In this document: one piece after another, positions 7,417-16,151 of the stretch | How positions within the stretch are numbered: the stretch's first letter is position 1 | Layout: each line of letters opens with the position of its first letter | Assembly (NCBI GenBank): GCA_002353225.1 | Contig: DEJF01000045.1 | Coordinates: forward strand, 4,771-26,920 | From: Prevotella sp. UBA2755 | GTDB lineage: Bacteria; Bacteroidota; Bacteroidia; Bacteroidales; Bacteroidaceae | DNA: 22,150 nt | Direction: 5' to 3' | Position numbers and translations under genes: made by a program | Notes under the pieces: model-generated | Databases searched by the model: none | Told to the model about the DNA's origin: nothing | The model's input: the letters and a program-made list of their open reading frames with translations, nothing else

Positions 7417-8484
7417 ATGGCAAAAATTAACAACCATCTGGTAATCATGGCAGGAGGTGTAGGAAGTCGTTTCTGGCCCATGAGTACCGCAGAGAATCCT
7501 AAGCAGTTTATTGATGTGCTGGGAGTAGGCAGAACGCTGTTGCAAATGACTGTTGACCGCTTTGACACGATTATTCCCCGTGAGAACGTCTGGGTGGTGA
7601 CGAATCAGAAATATGCGGACACGGTCTCCGAGCAATTACCCGAGATGCCTCGTAACCATATCCTGTGTGAACCTTGTCGTCGTAATACCGCTCCGTGTAT
7701 TGCCTATGTCTGCTGGCGCATCAAGTCTACCGACCCGAAGGCTAACATCGTGGTATCACCCAGCGATCATGTTGTCATGAATACGAATGAGTTCCGTCGG
7801 GTCATCACGGAGTGTATGGCATTCACCTATGACAGTGACGCTATTGTCACCTTAGGTATGAAGCCCTCACGCCCAGAGACAGGCTACGGCTATATACAGG
7901 CGGCACTGTCAAGCAACTCTCTCCGTAACAAGGAAATATTCCGTGTCGACTCTTTCCGTGAGAAGCCTGATCTGGCAACGGCAAAACAATATATCAGTAA
8001 GAACAACTACTTTTGGAATGCCGGTATTTTCATCTGGAATGTATCAACCATTGTCAATGCATTCCGTATTTACCAGCCTGCCATGGCAAAGATATTCGAG
8101 TCGCTATTGCCAATCTATGGCACGGATAAGGAGCAGTCAGAGATAGACCGTCTGTTCCCCGAGTGTGAGAATATCTCTGTAGACTATGCTATCATGGAAA
8201 AGGCTGAGGAGATATTTGTGTGTCCTGCAGATTTCGGATGGAGCGACTTAGGCACTTGGGGGTCCTTACAACAGAACACCAAACAGGATCTCTATGGGAA
8301 TGCATGCATTGGAGAGAATATTAACATGATAGAGTCCCATAATTGTATGGTACATACAACACAGGAAAAGAAAGTGGTGATTCAGGGACTTGACGGATAT
8401 ATCGTAGCAGAGAATAATGACACCCTGCTTATATGCAAACTCTCTGAGGAGCAACGCATCAAGCAATTCAGTGGTCAAGACTAA
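7417..8484 (+). CDS. manC: Mannose-1-phosphate guanylyltransferase
   Basis: This enzyme makes GDP-mannose from mannose 1-phosphate and GTP, supplying the substrate of the next gene. The 355-residue protein has the nucleotidyltransferase signature GGVGSRFWPMS (13-23) with PKQF (28-31), the metal-binding SPSDHV (114-119), FREKP (180-184) and WNAGIF (200-205). It ends after about 350 residues, so it lacks the fused phosphomannose isomerase domain of the longer ManC/AlgA proteins; isomerase activity must come from elsewhere. It is the first gene of a five-gene run, with 13 bp before gmd. Start chosen at ATG 7417, just ahead of the conserved core. Confidence 0.94.
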   Translation: MAKINNHLVIMAGGVGSRFWPMSTAENPKQFIDVLGVGRTLLQMTVDRFDTIIPRENVWVVTNQKYADTVSEQLPEMPRNHILCEPCRRNTAPCIAYVCWRIKSTDPKANIVVSPSDHVVMNTNEFRRVITECMAFTYDSDAIVTLGMKPSRPETGYGYIQAALSSNSLRNKEIFRVDSFREKPDLATAKQYISKNNYFWNAGIFIWNVSTIVNAFRIYQPAMAKIFESLLPIYGTDKEQSEIDRLFPECENISVDYAIMEKAEEIFVCPADFGWSDLGTWGSLQQNTKQDLYGNACIGENINMIESHNCMVHTTQEKKVVIQGLDGYIVAENNDTLLICKLSEEQRIKQFSGQD

Positions 8485-8497
8485 AAATCTTTACGAA

Positions 8498-9586
8498 ATG
8501 GAAAACAAAAAAGTGGCTTTAATAACAGGAATTACAGGACAAGATGGTTCTTATCTCGCGGAATTTCTGATTGAGAAAGGTTATGAGGTTCATGGTCTTC
8601 TTCGTCGCTCATCCTCTTTTAACACAGGACGAATAGAGCATCTCTATTTAGATGAATGGGTTCGTGATATGAAAAAGAAACGTCTTGTCAACCTACACTG
8701 GGCAGACATGACGGATTCCTCTTCCCTCATACGTATTATTGGTGAGACAAAGCCTACAGAAATCTACAATCTGGCAGCGCAAAGCCATGTCAAAGTGTCA
8801 TTCGACGTTCCAGAATATACTGCAGACGTAGATGCCACAGGTGTACTGCGCTTATTAGAGGCGGTGCGTATCTGCGGCTTGGAGAAGAATTGTAAGATTT
8901 ATCAGGCATCTACCTCTGAACTATATGGAAAGGTTCAGGAGGTACCCCAGAGTGAGACGACTCCTTTTTATCCCCGTTCTCCCTATTCTGTTGCCAAACT
9001 CTATGGCTTTTGGATTATGAAGAACTACAGGGAGTCATATGGGATGTTTTGTTGTAATGGCATACTCTTTAACCATGAGAGTGAACGACGTGGAGAGAAC
9101 TTTGTTACCCGCAAGATTACACTTGCAGCAGCACGTATCGCACAGGGTTATCAAGACAAACTCTATTTAGGTAACTTGAATTCATTACGTGACTGGGGAT
9201 ATGCCAAGGATTACATTGAGTGCATGTGGCTTATCCTCCAACAGCCAGAACCTGATGACTTTGTGATTGCCACTGGCGAGTACCATACTGTACGTGAGTT
9301 TGCCACTCTTGCTTTCAAAGAGGTTGGAATTGAACTGGAATGGCGAGGTGACGGTATAGACGAAAAAGGCTACGATAAGGCTACAGGAAAAGTTCTCGTT
9401 GAGGTAGACCCCAAATATTTTCGTCCTGCAGAAGTTGACCAGTTGCTGGGTAACCCAACAAAGGCAAAGACGAGACTGGGATGGAATCCACAAAAGACTT
9501 CCTTCCCCGATCTTGTAAAGATTATGGTTCAACATGATATGAAGTTTGTGAAGAAACTGTTTCTTAAAGCACAATTACCAGAATAA
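8498..9586 (+). CDS. gmd: GDP-mannose 4,6-dehydratase
   Basis: This short-chain dehydrogenase/reductase converts GDP-mannose to GDP-4-keto-6-deoxymannose using NADP. The 362-residue protein starts MENKKVALITGITGQDG, with the Rossmann motif GxxGxxG at residues 11-17. The active site T139-S-E141 and Y163-S-V-A-K167 match E. coli Gmd T132, E134, Y156 and K160 with a constant offset of 7. The open frame extends back to 8417 inside manC, but that extension is unlike the family and overlaps the previous gene, so ATG 8498 is preferred. The stop codon overlaps the fcl start (TAATG). High confidence. Confidence 0.96.
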   Translation: MENKKVALITGITGQDGSYLAEFLIEKGYEVHGLLRRSSSFNTGRIEHLYLDEWVRDMKKKRLVNLHWADMTDSSSLIRIIGETKPTEIYNLAAQSHVKVSFDVPEYTADVDATGVLRLLEAVRICGLEKNCKIYQASTSELYGKVQEVPQSETTPFYPRSPYSVAKLYGFWIMKNYRESYGMFCCNGILFNHESERRGENFVTRKITLAAARIAQGYQDKLYLGNLNSLRDWGYAKDYIECMWLILQQPEPDDFVIATGEYHTVREFATLAFKEVGIELEWRGDGIDEKGYDKATGKVLVEVDPKYFRPAEVDQLLGNPTKAKTRLGWNPQKTSFPDLVKIMVQHDMKFVKKLFLKAQLPE

Positions 9587-10752
9587 TGTTAGACAAGAAC
9601 AGCAAGATTTATGTGGCAGGGCATCACGGACTGGTAGGCTCTGCCATCTGGAATAACCTGGTGCAGAGAGGCTATACGAACCTGGTGGGCAGAAGTCATC
9701 AGGAACTCGATTTGACCGACCAGTCTGCCGTACGCAGGTTCTTCGATGAGGAGCGACCCGATGCCGTCGTTCTTGCCGCTGCCTTTGTGGGCGGTATCAT
9801 GGCAAACTCGCTCTACCGTGCCGACTTCATCATGATGAACATGAAGATACAGTGCAATGTCATCTCGGAGGCATACGCCCACGGGGTGAAGAAACTGCTC
9901 TTTCTCGGCTCTACCTGTATCTATCCGAAGAACGCCCCGCAGCCAATGAAAGAGGACTGTCTGCTGACCAGTCCGCTGGAGTATACCAATGAGGAGTATG
10001 CCATCGCGAAGATTGCCGGACTGAAGATGTGTGAGAGTTATAACCTGCAATATGGCACCAACTATATTGCCGTGATGCCTACCAATCTGTACGGTCCTAA
10101 TGATAACTTCCATCTGGAGAACAGTCATGTGATGCCTGCCATGATGCGTAAGGTCTATCTGGCGAAACTGATTCACGACGGTAAATGGGATAAGATTGCC
10201 GTTGACCTGAACAAGCGCCCGGTGGAGGGTGTTACCGGTATTGACTCTCATGAGGAAATACTGACCGTTTTAGGGAAATACGGTATCTATGACAACAAGG
10301 TGGTGCTGTGGGGAACAGGGACACCGCTTCGCGAGTTCCTATGGAGTGAGGATATGGCTGATGCCTCCGTGCATATACTGTTGAATGTCAATTTCTCTGA
10401 CATCATTGGCATTGAGAAGTATTCGAGTGTCCACTATGGTGCAAGTACGGACGGTGCTGTTGACCGTAACCATTCCGCTGGTCGTGGTGGTGCCATACCC
10501 AAATTGGGAGAGATCCGCAACTGTCATATCAATGTGGGAACGGGTAAGGAACTGACCATCCGTGAACTCTCTGAACTGGTGGTGAAGGCTGTCGGTTTTG
10601 AGGGTACTGTGGAGTTTGACGCAACGAAACCCGACGGAACTATGCGGAAACTTATTGATGTCACGAAACTTCACTCATTAGGATGGACGCATAAAGTAGA
10701 GATAGAGGATGGTGTCCAGAAACTCTTTGAGTGGTATCGGCAGTCACTATGA
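9586..10752 (+). CDS. fcl: GDP-L-fucose synthase (epimerase/reductase), long form
   Basis: This enzyme performs the 3,5-epimerisation and 4-reduction that turn GDP-4-keto-6-deoxymannose into GDP-L-fucose. The NADPH-binding motif is GHHGLVG (12-18). Catalytic residues fit E. coli Fcl with an offset of 2: S109-T-C111, Y138-A-I-A-K142 and H181. At 388 residues it is about 65 longer than E. coli Fcl. The extra length falls in two inserts, about residues 197-237 (between MPAMMRK and LWGTGTPLREF) and about 271-312 (before HINVGTG). The C-terminal KPDGTMRKLIDV segment is conserved. It overlaps gmd by 1 bp and ptb by 4 bp. Confidence 0.94.
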   Translation: MLDKNSKIYVAGHHGLVGSAIWNNLVQRGYTNLVGRSHQELDLTDQSAVRRFFDEERPDAVVLAAAFVGGIMANSLYRADFIMMNMKIQCNVISEAYAHGVKKLLFLGSTCIYPKNAPQPMKEDCLLTSPLEYTNEEYAIAKIAGLKMCESYNLQYGTNYIAVMPTNLYGPNDNFHLENSHVMPAMMRKVYLAKLIHDGKWDKIAVDLNKRPVEGVTGIDSHEEILTVLGKYGIYDNKVVLWGTGTPLREFLWSEDMADASVHILLNVNFSDIIGIEKYSSVHYGASTDGAVDRNHSAGRGGAIPKLGEIRNCHINVGTGKELTIRELSELVVKAVGFEGTVEFDATKPDGTMRKLIDVTKLHSLGWTHKVEIEDGVQKLFEWYRQSL

Positions 10753-11588
10753 AAACCATTAGGACTTTCCAAGAAATCCGCCAACTTGTTGACGATAAAC
10801 GCAGGCAATGGCGTATCGTCGTTGTCAATGCCACCGACGAGGCGACAAGGGAGGCTCTGGAACTGGTGGAGCGTTCCCTTCAGGTAGAAGTGATACGCAT
10901 TAATGACACACTGCCAGAACGGGCTGCCGAAAAGGCTGTCGCACTTATCCGCAGGGGAGACGCGGATGTGTTGATGAAAGGACTGATTGGCACAGATATC
11001 CTTCTTCGGGCAATATTAAATAAGGTTTCAGGACTATTACCAGAAGGACAGGTATTAACACATCTGTCTGTTGCTGAGATACCAACTTATCCGAAACTAC
11101 TCTTCTTCACTGATGTTGCCGTTATCCCCTATCCTACTCAGAAGCAACGCACAGAACAGGTACGATATGCGATAAACACCTGCCACCATTTAGGTATCCA
11201 GGAACCACGTATTGCCCTCATTCATTGCTCAGAGCACGGCGGCAGGCAGTTTCCCTTTGTGGAAGGTTACGAGGACATCAAGCAGATGGCTATTGAAGGA
11301 GTTTTTGGAAAATGTATTACAGATGGACCACTTGATGTAAAGTCAGCATGCTCCAAAGAGGCTCTGAAGGCAAAAGGTATCACCTCACCATTAAACGGCG
11401 AGGCGGATGTGCTTATTATGCCAGACATCGAGGCTGGCAATGCGTTCTATAAATCAATGACACTCTTTGCCGGAGCCCGTACTGCTGGCATTCTCTGTGG
11501 AACAATCTCTCCGGTGGTTGTCCCCTCCCGTGGTGACTCTGCCGAAGCGAAATACAATAGTATTCTCTTTGCCCTTGCATGCCTATGA
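10749..11588 (+). CDS. ptb: Phosphate butyryltransferase (phosphotransacylase family)
   Basis: This enzyme exchanges CoA for phosphate on butyryl-CoA or a branched-chain acyl-CoA, giving the acyl phosphate used by the kinase encoded next. The 279-residue protein has the phosphotransacylase fold signatures DVLMKGLIGTDILLRAILNK, LTHLSV and the C-terminal LIMPDIEAGNAFYKS. It is much shorter than Pta and matches the Ptb size class. ATG 10749 gives a 4-bp ATGA overlap with fcl and is preferred over an upstream start at 10731. The downstream buk supports butyryl rather than acetyl specificity. Exact substrate (butyryl, isobutyryl, isovaleryl) is not readable. No butyryl-CoA synthesis genes are in the window. 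Confidence 0.88.
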   Translation: MKTIRTFQEIRQLVDDKRRQWRIVVVNATDEATREALELVERSLQVEVIRINDTLPERAAEKAVALIRRGDADVLMKGLIGTDILLRAILNKVSGLLPEGQVLTHLSVAEIPTYPKLLFFTDVAVIPYPTQKQRTEQVRYAINTCHHLGIQEPRIALIHCSEHGGRQFPFVEGYEDIKQMAIEGVFGKCITDGPLDVKSACSKEALKAKGITSPLNGEADVLIMPDIEAGNAFYKSMTLFAGARTAGILCGTISPVVVPSRGDSAEAKYNSILFALACL

Positions 11589-12685
11589 AGATTCTTGTCA
11601 TTAATCCTGGCTCTACATCTACCAAAATTGCCGTTTATGAGGACGAAAAGCCCATCTTACTCCGTAATATCACACATTCGGCAGAAGAATTAGCATCATT
11701 TGGTGATATCACAGAACAACAGGACTTCCGACGCCAGTTGGTACTTGAAGAATTACGTCAAGCAGGTATCCCTATGGACTTTGCCGCCGTCATAGGCAGA
11801 GGAGGAATGGTGAAACCTATTGCCGGAGGTGTCTATGAGATTAACGACCAAATGATTGACGATACGCTTCATGGTTGTGTCATGCATAATCACGCATGTA
11901 ACTTAGGTTGTCTGATAGCCCATGAGATTGCCACCATGTTTAATAGCCAAAAGCAGAATAGCAATAGCCAAAAACCAGCATGCCGTGCATTTATCGCCGA
12001 CCCTGGTGTCGTTGACGAGTTGTCACCATTGGCACGTATCAGCGGTAGTCCTCTTATGCCCCGTATTTGTATTTGGCATGCTTTAAACCAACGAGCAATA
12101 GCCCGTCGGTTTGCGCGTGGCATCGGCAAGGAGTATGAGGACTTGAACCTTATCATCTGCCATTTAGGAGGCGGCATCAGTGTAGCAGCCCATGAACATG
12201 GTCGTGCAATTGATGCCAATAATGCCCTTGACGGAGAAGGCTCATTCTCACCAGAGCGTGCAGGTAGTCTTCCTGCCGCAGATTTGATTCGTCTCTGCTT
12301 TAGTGGGAAATATACGGAAAAGCAATTACTGAAACGTATTGCAGGACAAGCAGGACTGACAGCCCATCTTGGGACAAACAATATGCGGGAAATCCTGGAG
12401 CGTATCAAACAAGGTGACGAACATGCCCAACTATTGGTGGATGCCATGCTTTACCATACGGCAAAACAGATAGCGTCAGAGGCTGCTGTGTTATGTGGCG
12501 ACATAGATGCTATCCTGCTGACTGGCGGTATGGCACATAGCGATTACATAGTCAGTGAACTCCGTCGCCGTATTGGTTTCCTTGCCCCTGTCTATTGTTT
12601 TCCTGGGGAGAACGAGATGGAGGCGCTTGCCTTAAATGCGTTAGCCGTATTACAAGGTAAACGAGAAGCAAAAGTATACAAATAA
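11585..12685 (+). CDS. buk: Butyrate kinase
   Basis: This acetate/butyrate kinase of the ASKHA superfamily transfers phosphate from butyryl phosphate to ADP, yielding ATP and the free acid. The 366-residue protein has the phosphate-1 motif LVINPGSTSTK (4-14), DPGVVDELSP (139-148), the CHLGGGISVAAH loop (192-203), and LLTGGMAHS near the C-terminus. ATG 11585 is chosen because it gives an ATGA overlap with ptb and places MKILVINPGS at the family start; ATG 11579 would add only two residues. An insert at residues 120-130, NSQKQNSNSQK, is encoded by a short direct repeat. It is the last gene of the run, before a strong terminator. Confidence 0.92.
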   Translation: MKILVINPGSTSTKIAVYEDEKPILLRNITHSAEELASFGDITEQQDFRRQLVLEELRQAGIPMDFAAVIGRGGMVKPIAGGVYEINDQMIDDTLHGCVMHNHACNLGCLIAHEIATMFNSQKQNSNSQKPACRAFIADPGVVDELSPLARISGSPLMPRICIWHALNQRAIARRFARGIGKEYEDLNLIICHLGGGISVAAHEHGRAIDANNALDGEGSFSPERAGSLPAADLIRLCFSGKYTEKQLLKRIAGQAGLTAHLGTNNMREILERIKQGDEHAQLLVDAMLYHTAKQIASEAAVLCGDIDAILLTGGMAHSDYIVSELRRRIGFLAPVYCFPGENEMEALALNALAVLQGKREAKVYK

Positions 12686-12713
12686 AAAGAGTCGGAAATT
12701 TCCGACCCTTTTT
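12684..12713. terminator. Bidirectional terminator between buk and xylA
   Basis: The perfect palindrome GTCGGAAATTTCCGAC (12691-12706) is flanked by an A-run (12684-12688) and a T-run (12709-12713), so it works as an intrinsic terminator from both sides. It lies between the convergent buk and xylA genes. Confidence 0.9.
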
Positions 12714-12736
12714 GATATTCAGTAATCTCTTAATGA

Positions 12737-14056
12737 CTATTTTGCATAGAGAGCAACAATGGTCTCGTACTTCTCCTGTTTACCAGAGGTCTGTTTGGGC
12801 TCACCTACTTTTTTACCATACTCATAGGCCTGCTCTAATGTCAGTTTTCCATCCTCAAAATCCTTACCGATACCACTGTCGAAACTTGCATAACGTGCCT
12901 TCTTCATTGCGGGGATCTCACTCTCTTCAAGGATGGCAGCGGCATTCTCCAGTGCACGAGCCATAGCGTCCATACCACTGATATGGGCGATGAAGAGATC
13001 CTCCAAATCGGTAGAGTTACGGCGAATCTTGGCATCGAAGTTCGTACCACCGTTACCCAGACCACCATTGCGGATAATCTCCATCATAGCCTGTGTCAAC
13101 TCATAATTGTCAATGGGGAATTGGTCGGTATCCCAACCATTCTGGGCATCACCCCGGTTGGCGTCAATACTACCAAGCATACCAGCATCAACAGCACAAG
13201 CAAGTTCATGCTCAAAGGTATGACCTGCCAATGTTGCGTGATTCACCTCTATATTCACCTTGAAGTCCTTATCCAGATTGTGTGCACGGAGGAAGCCGAT
13301 GACAGTCTCTGTGTCTACATCATACTGATGTTTAGAAGGCTCCATGGGCTTTGGCTCAATCAAGAACGTACCTTTGAAGCCCTTGCTACGAGCATAGTCA
13401 CGAGCCATCGTCAGCATCTGAGCCATGTGTTCCTTCTCACGTTTTTGATCAGTGTTCAGCAGACTCATATAGCCCTCACGACCACCCCAGAACACGTAGT
13501 TCTGACCACCAAGTTTGATAGTAGCGTCAATAGCGTTCTTAATCTGAACGATAGCACGTGCAACCACATCAAAGTCGGGATTAGTAGATGCGCCATTGGC
13601 ATAACGTTTGTTACCAAATACGTTTGCCGTACCCCACAGCAACTTGATGTTAGGATACTGTCTCATTTTCTCCTGAGCATAGTCAGTGATGGCTTTCATA
13701 CGAGCCTCGTACTCCTCAACAGTATCGCCCTCTTCTACGAGATCCACATCATGAAAACAGAAATACTCGATGCCCAGTTTATCCATAATCTCAAAACCGG
13801 CGTCCATCTTATCCTTTGCCCGCTGGACAGCATCAGCAGCCTTGTCCCACTCATACGAACGGGTCTGACCACCAAACTGATCTGCGCTGGCTCCACCCAA
13901 GGTGTGCCACCAAGCCATAGCGAACTTCAGCCAGTCTTTCATCTTCTTTCCCATGACCACCTTCTCGGGATCATAATAGTGGAAAGCCATTACATTCTTA
14001 CTCTCCTTTCCTTCAAAAGGAATCTTGCCAGTAAAAGAAAAATACTCTTTTGCCAT
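12737..14056 (-). CDS. xylA: Xylose isomerase
   Basis: This cytoplasmic metal-dependent enzyme interconverts D-xylose and D-xylulose (also glucose and fructose). The 439-residue protein has the catalytic F-H102-D-V-D105 motif (E. coli H101, D104), the metal ligands in FLIEPKPMEPSKHQYD (E234, K236), VNIEVNHATLAGHTFEHE, and GSIDANRGDAQNGWDTDQFP. The length equals the usual long class II form. The gene starts 27 bp downstream of the xylB stop, with no promoter of its own evident, so it is read as the second gene of a xylB-xylA operon. It converges on buk across a shared terminator. Confidence 0.97.
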   Translation of the reverse strand: MAKEYFSFTGKIPFEGKESKNVMAFHYYDPEKVVMGKKMKDWLKFAMAWWHTLGGASADQFGGQTRSYEWDKAADAVQRAKDKMDAGFEIMDKLGIEYFCFHDVDLVEEGDTVEEYEARMKAITDYAQEKMRQYPNIKLLWGTANVFGNKRYANGASTNPDFDVVARAIVQIKNAIDATIKLGGQNYVFWGGREGYMSLLNTDQKREKEHMAQMLTMARDYARSKGFKGTFLIEPKPMEPSKHQYDVDTETVIGFLRAHNLDKDFKVNIEVNHATLAGHTFEHELACAVDAGMLGSIDANRGDAQNGWDTDQFPIDNYELTQAMMEIIRNGGLGNGGTNFDAKIRRNSTDLEDLFIAHISGMDAMARALENAAAILEESEIPAMKKARYASFDSGIGKDFEDGKLTLEQAYEYGKKVGEPKQTSGKQEKYETIVALYAK

Positions 14057-14083
14057 AATTGTAAATAATATTAGTCCAGTTTA

Positions 14084-15574
14084 TTAAATGTTTTTGTTTA
14101 ATATCTCCTTCCAACGAGTATACGCATCCATATATTCACTCTTCTGAGCCTCATCAGGATCTACATGCGCATAATGTTCCAAGGAGGCGAATGCCTCGTC
14201 GCTATTACGATATATACCGATACCCATACCTGCGCCTTTGGCTGCGCCATCTGCTCCATCAGTCTTGTAAACATCAATAACAGCGCCACTGATTGTTGCC
14301 AAAGTATCACGGAACAGTGCAGACTTGAACATATTAGCCCTACCGGCATGAATCGTCTTGATATCCATACCCATCTGTCGCATGATCTCAATACCATAGC
14401 AGAAGGAGAAGACAATACCCTCCTGAGCAGCACGAATGATGTGAGCCTCTGTATGCTTATTGAAATTCAGACCGTGAATTGAGCATCCTACCTCCTTATT
14501 CTGCAGTACACGCTCCGCACCGTTACCAAATGGCATCACGGTCACGCCGTCACTACCGACAGGAATCTGTGAGGCGAGGCGGTCCATATCTGGATAATCA
14601 ATATTGGGAGTAATATGATGATGTACCCATGAATTAAGAATACCCGTACCACTAATACATAATAACACACCCATACGGGGCTGTTCAGCACTATAATTGA
14701 CATGAGCAAAAGTATTCACACGGCTCAGTTTGTCATAGTTCGCCTCACCAAGAACGCCATATACCACGCCAGAGGTTCCTGCGGTTGCGGCGATTTCTCC
14801 TGGATTCATCACATTTAGCGACAGAGCGTTGTTGGGTTGGTCACCACCCCTATATGAAATAGGAGTACCAGCCTTCAGTCCCAGTTCTGCAGCAGCCTCA
14901 GCACTTACCTCACCCTGGACACCGAATGTAGGTACGATGTCTGCGATTATGGAATCATCAAAGCCGTAATACTTCATCAGGAAATCAGCCACTTGATTGT
15001 TCTTGAAATCCCAGAACATCCCCTCAGACAAGCCACTGACAGTTGTATTGGCGACACCAGAGAGGCGCATGGCGATATAGTCGCCAGGCAGCATGATCTT
15101 ATAAATCTTCTCATAGATTTCTGGTTCATTTTCTTTCACCCATGCAAGTTTAGCGGCTGTGAAGTTACCAGGAGAGTTCAACAAATGAGTTAAGCATTTG
15201 TTGGCTCCCAAATCCAGGAATGCTTTCTCACCATAAGGCACCGCACGGGAGTCACACCAGATAATGGAAGGACGAAGAGCCTGAAGGTTCTTATCCACAC
15301 ATACCAGACCATGCATCTGATAGGAAATACCAATTGCTTTGATCTCCTCACCTGTGGCACCAGTGTCAGACATGATTTTCTTCAAACCCAGTTTCGTGTT
15401 ATCCCACCACATCTGCGGATCCTGCTCAGCCCAACCTGCTTTTACCGCCATAATTGGAGCCTCTTTTTCTGGGAAGAAAGCACTTGCAGCACACTTACCT
15501 GTGTCTACATTCACAAGAGATGTTTTGACAGAAGAACTGCCCACATCAATACCTAATAAATATCTATTAGCCAT
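14084..15574 (-). CDS. xylB: Xylulokinase
   Basis: This FGGY-family sugar kinase phosphorylates D-xylulose to xylulose 5-phosphate, feeding the pentose phosphate pathway. The 496-residue protein has the N-terminal phosphate motif LLGIDVGSSSVKTSLV (6-21), ISYQMHGL (83-90), IIWCDSR (104-110), and the catalytic Asp region YRGGDQPNNAL (D245), followed by ATAGTSG (263-269). The length is usual. It is the first gene of the operon, behind a promoter at 15601-15633. No xylose transporter or xyl regulator is in the window. Confidence 0.96.
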   Translation of the reverse strand: MANRYLLGIDVGSSSVKTSLVNVDTGKCAASAFFPEKEAPIMAVKAGWAEQDPQMWWDNTKLGLKKIMSDTGATGEEIKAIGISYQMHGLVCVDKNLQALRPSIIWCDSRAVPYGEKAFLDLGANKCLTHLLNSPGNFTAAKLAWVKENEPEIYEKIYKIMLPGDYIAMRLSGVANTTVSGLSEGMFWDFKNNQVADFLMKYYGFDDSIIADIVPTFGVQGEVSAEAAAELGLKAGTPISYRGGDQPNNALSLNVMNPGEIAATAGTSGVVYGVLGEANYDKLSRVNTFAHVNYSAEQPRMGVLLCISGTGILNSWVHHHITPNIDYPDMDRLASQIPVGSDGVTVMPFGNGAERVLQNKEVGCSIHGLNFNKHTEAHIIRAAQEGIVFSFCYGIEIMRQMGMDIKTIHAGRANMFKSALFRDTLATISGAVIDVYKTDGADGAAKGAGMGIGIYRNSDEAFASLEHYAHVDPDEAQKSEYMDAYTRWKEILNKNI

Positions 15575-15600
15575 AGTAATATAAAAAAAATTAAATAAAG

Positions 15601-15633
15601 CGAATCTATTAATAATACGTTTACGACCCCAAA
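15601..15633 (-). promoter_or_regulatory. xylBA promoter
   Basis: On the minus strand TTTG (15633-15630) is followed by 21 nt and TAGATTCG (15608-15601), one mismatch from the -7 consensus TAnnTTTG. The spacing is right and the leader would be about 20 nt. No operator was identified. Confidence 0.5.
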
Positions 15634-15695
15634 TTTCCCTAAAATATTTTTAAAATGCAACTTTTTTCCTGTTTTTTGGTATTTTTTTATCATTA

Positions 15696-15729
15696 TTTGA
15701 CTACAATTAAAAATATTTTTTTACCTTTG
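15696..15729 (+). promoter_or_regulatory. Promoter of the polysaccharide operon
   Basis: TTTG (15696-15699) is followed by 22 nt, largely A/T, and TACCTTTG (15722-15729), extended by C. The predicted start is near 15736, leaving a leader of about 35 nt before the response-regulator ATG. It lies back-to-back with the xylBA promoter in a 197-bp intergenic region. Confidence 0.65.
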
Positions 15730-15771
15730 CACATTAGAATAAAATAACCGAGAACTAAGTTACATTCATAT

Positions 15772-16140
15772 ATGAAGAAGAAAATACTAATCCTTGACGA
15801 CAAAGAGACTATCGCAAAGGTGCTCTCTATTTATCTAATGAGTGACTATGACGTACAGTGGCTTCCTGATGGTCTACAGGGTGTCAAATGGCTTCAAGCA
15901 GGTAACACCCCTGATTTGATTATCTCTGACATCCGCATGCCAGGTATGCGTGGTGACGATTTCCTGGAGTGGATAAAGCAGAATGAACTATTCCGTCATA
16001 TTCCCGTGATAATGCTTTCCAGTGAGGACTCCACCAGTGAGCGCATCCGTCTTTTGGAGATTGGCGCTGTTGATTATATCGTCAAGCCATTTAACCCGAT
16101 GGAGTTAAAGATTCGTGTAAAGAAGATTCTCCCCAATTAA
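15772..16140 (+). CDS. Single-domain response regulator (CheY-like)
   Basis: This 122-residue protein is a complete receiver domain with no output domain. The acidic pocket is D9-D10, the phospho-acceptor is D53 in LIISDIRMPGMRG, and S83 (MLSSED) and K105 (YIVKPF) complete the canonical set, so it should be phosphorylated. No histidine kinase is nearby, so the donor must be encoded elsewhere. It is the first gene of the operon and is followed after 11 bp by a sugar transferase carrying a second, degenerate receiver-like domain. A post-translational role in controlling polysaccharide production by protein contact is likely but not shown. Confidence 0.9.
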   Translation: MKKKILILDDKETIAKVLSIYLMSDYDVQWLPDGLQGVKWLQAGNTPDLIISDIRMPGMRGDDFLEWIKQNELFRHIPVIMLSSEDSTSERIRLLEIGAVDYIVKPFNPMELKIRVKKILPN

Positions 16141-16151
16141 TTTTCAACATT

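Noticed and set aside
8417..8497. N-terminal extension of gmd
   Set aside because: It overlaps manC and adds residues not seen in the family; ATG 8498 directly precedes the Rossmann motif.
9589..10251. Minus-strand open frame of 220 codons
   Set aside because: It is antisense to fcl, with no recognisable motif and no promoter; a shadow.
12983..14068. Open frame of 361 codons on the plus strand across xylA
   Set aside because: It lies fully antisense to an unmistakable xylose isomerase, and its translation shows no family motifs; it reflects codon bias of xylA.
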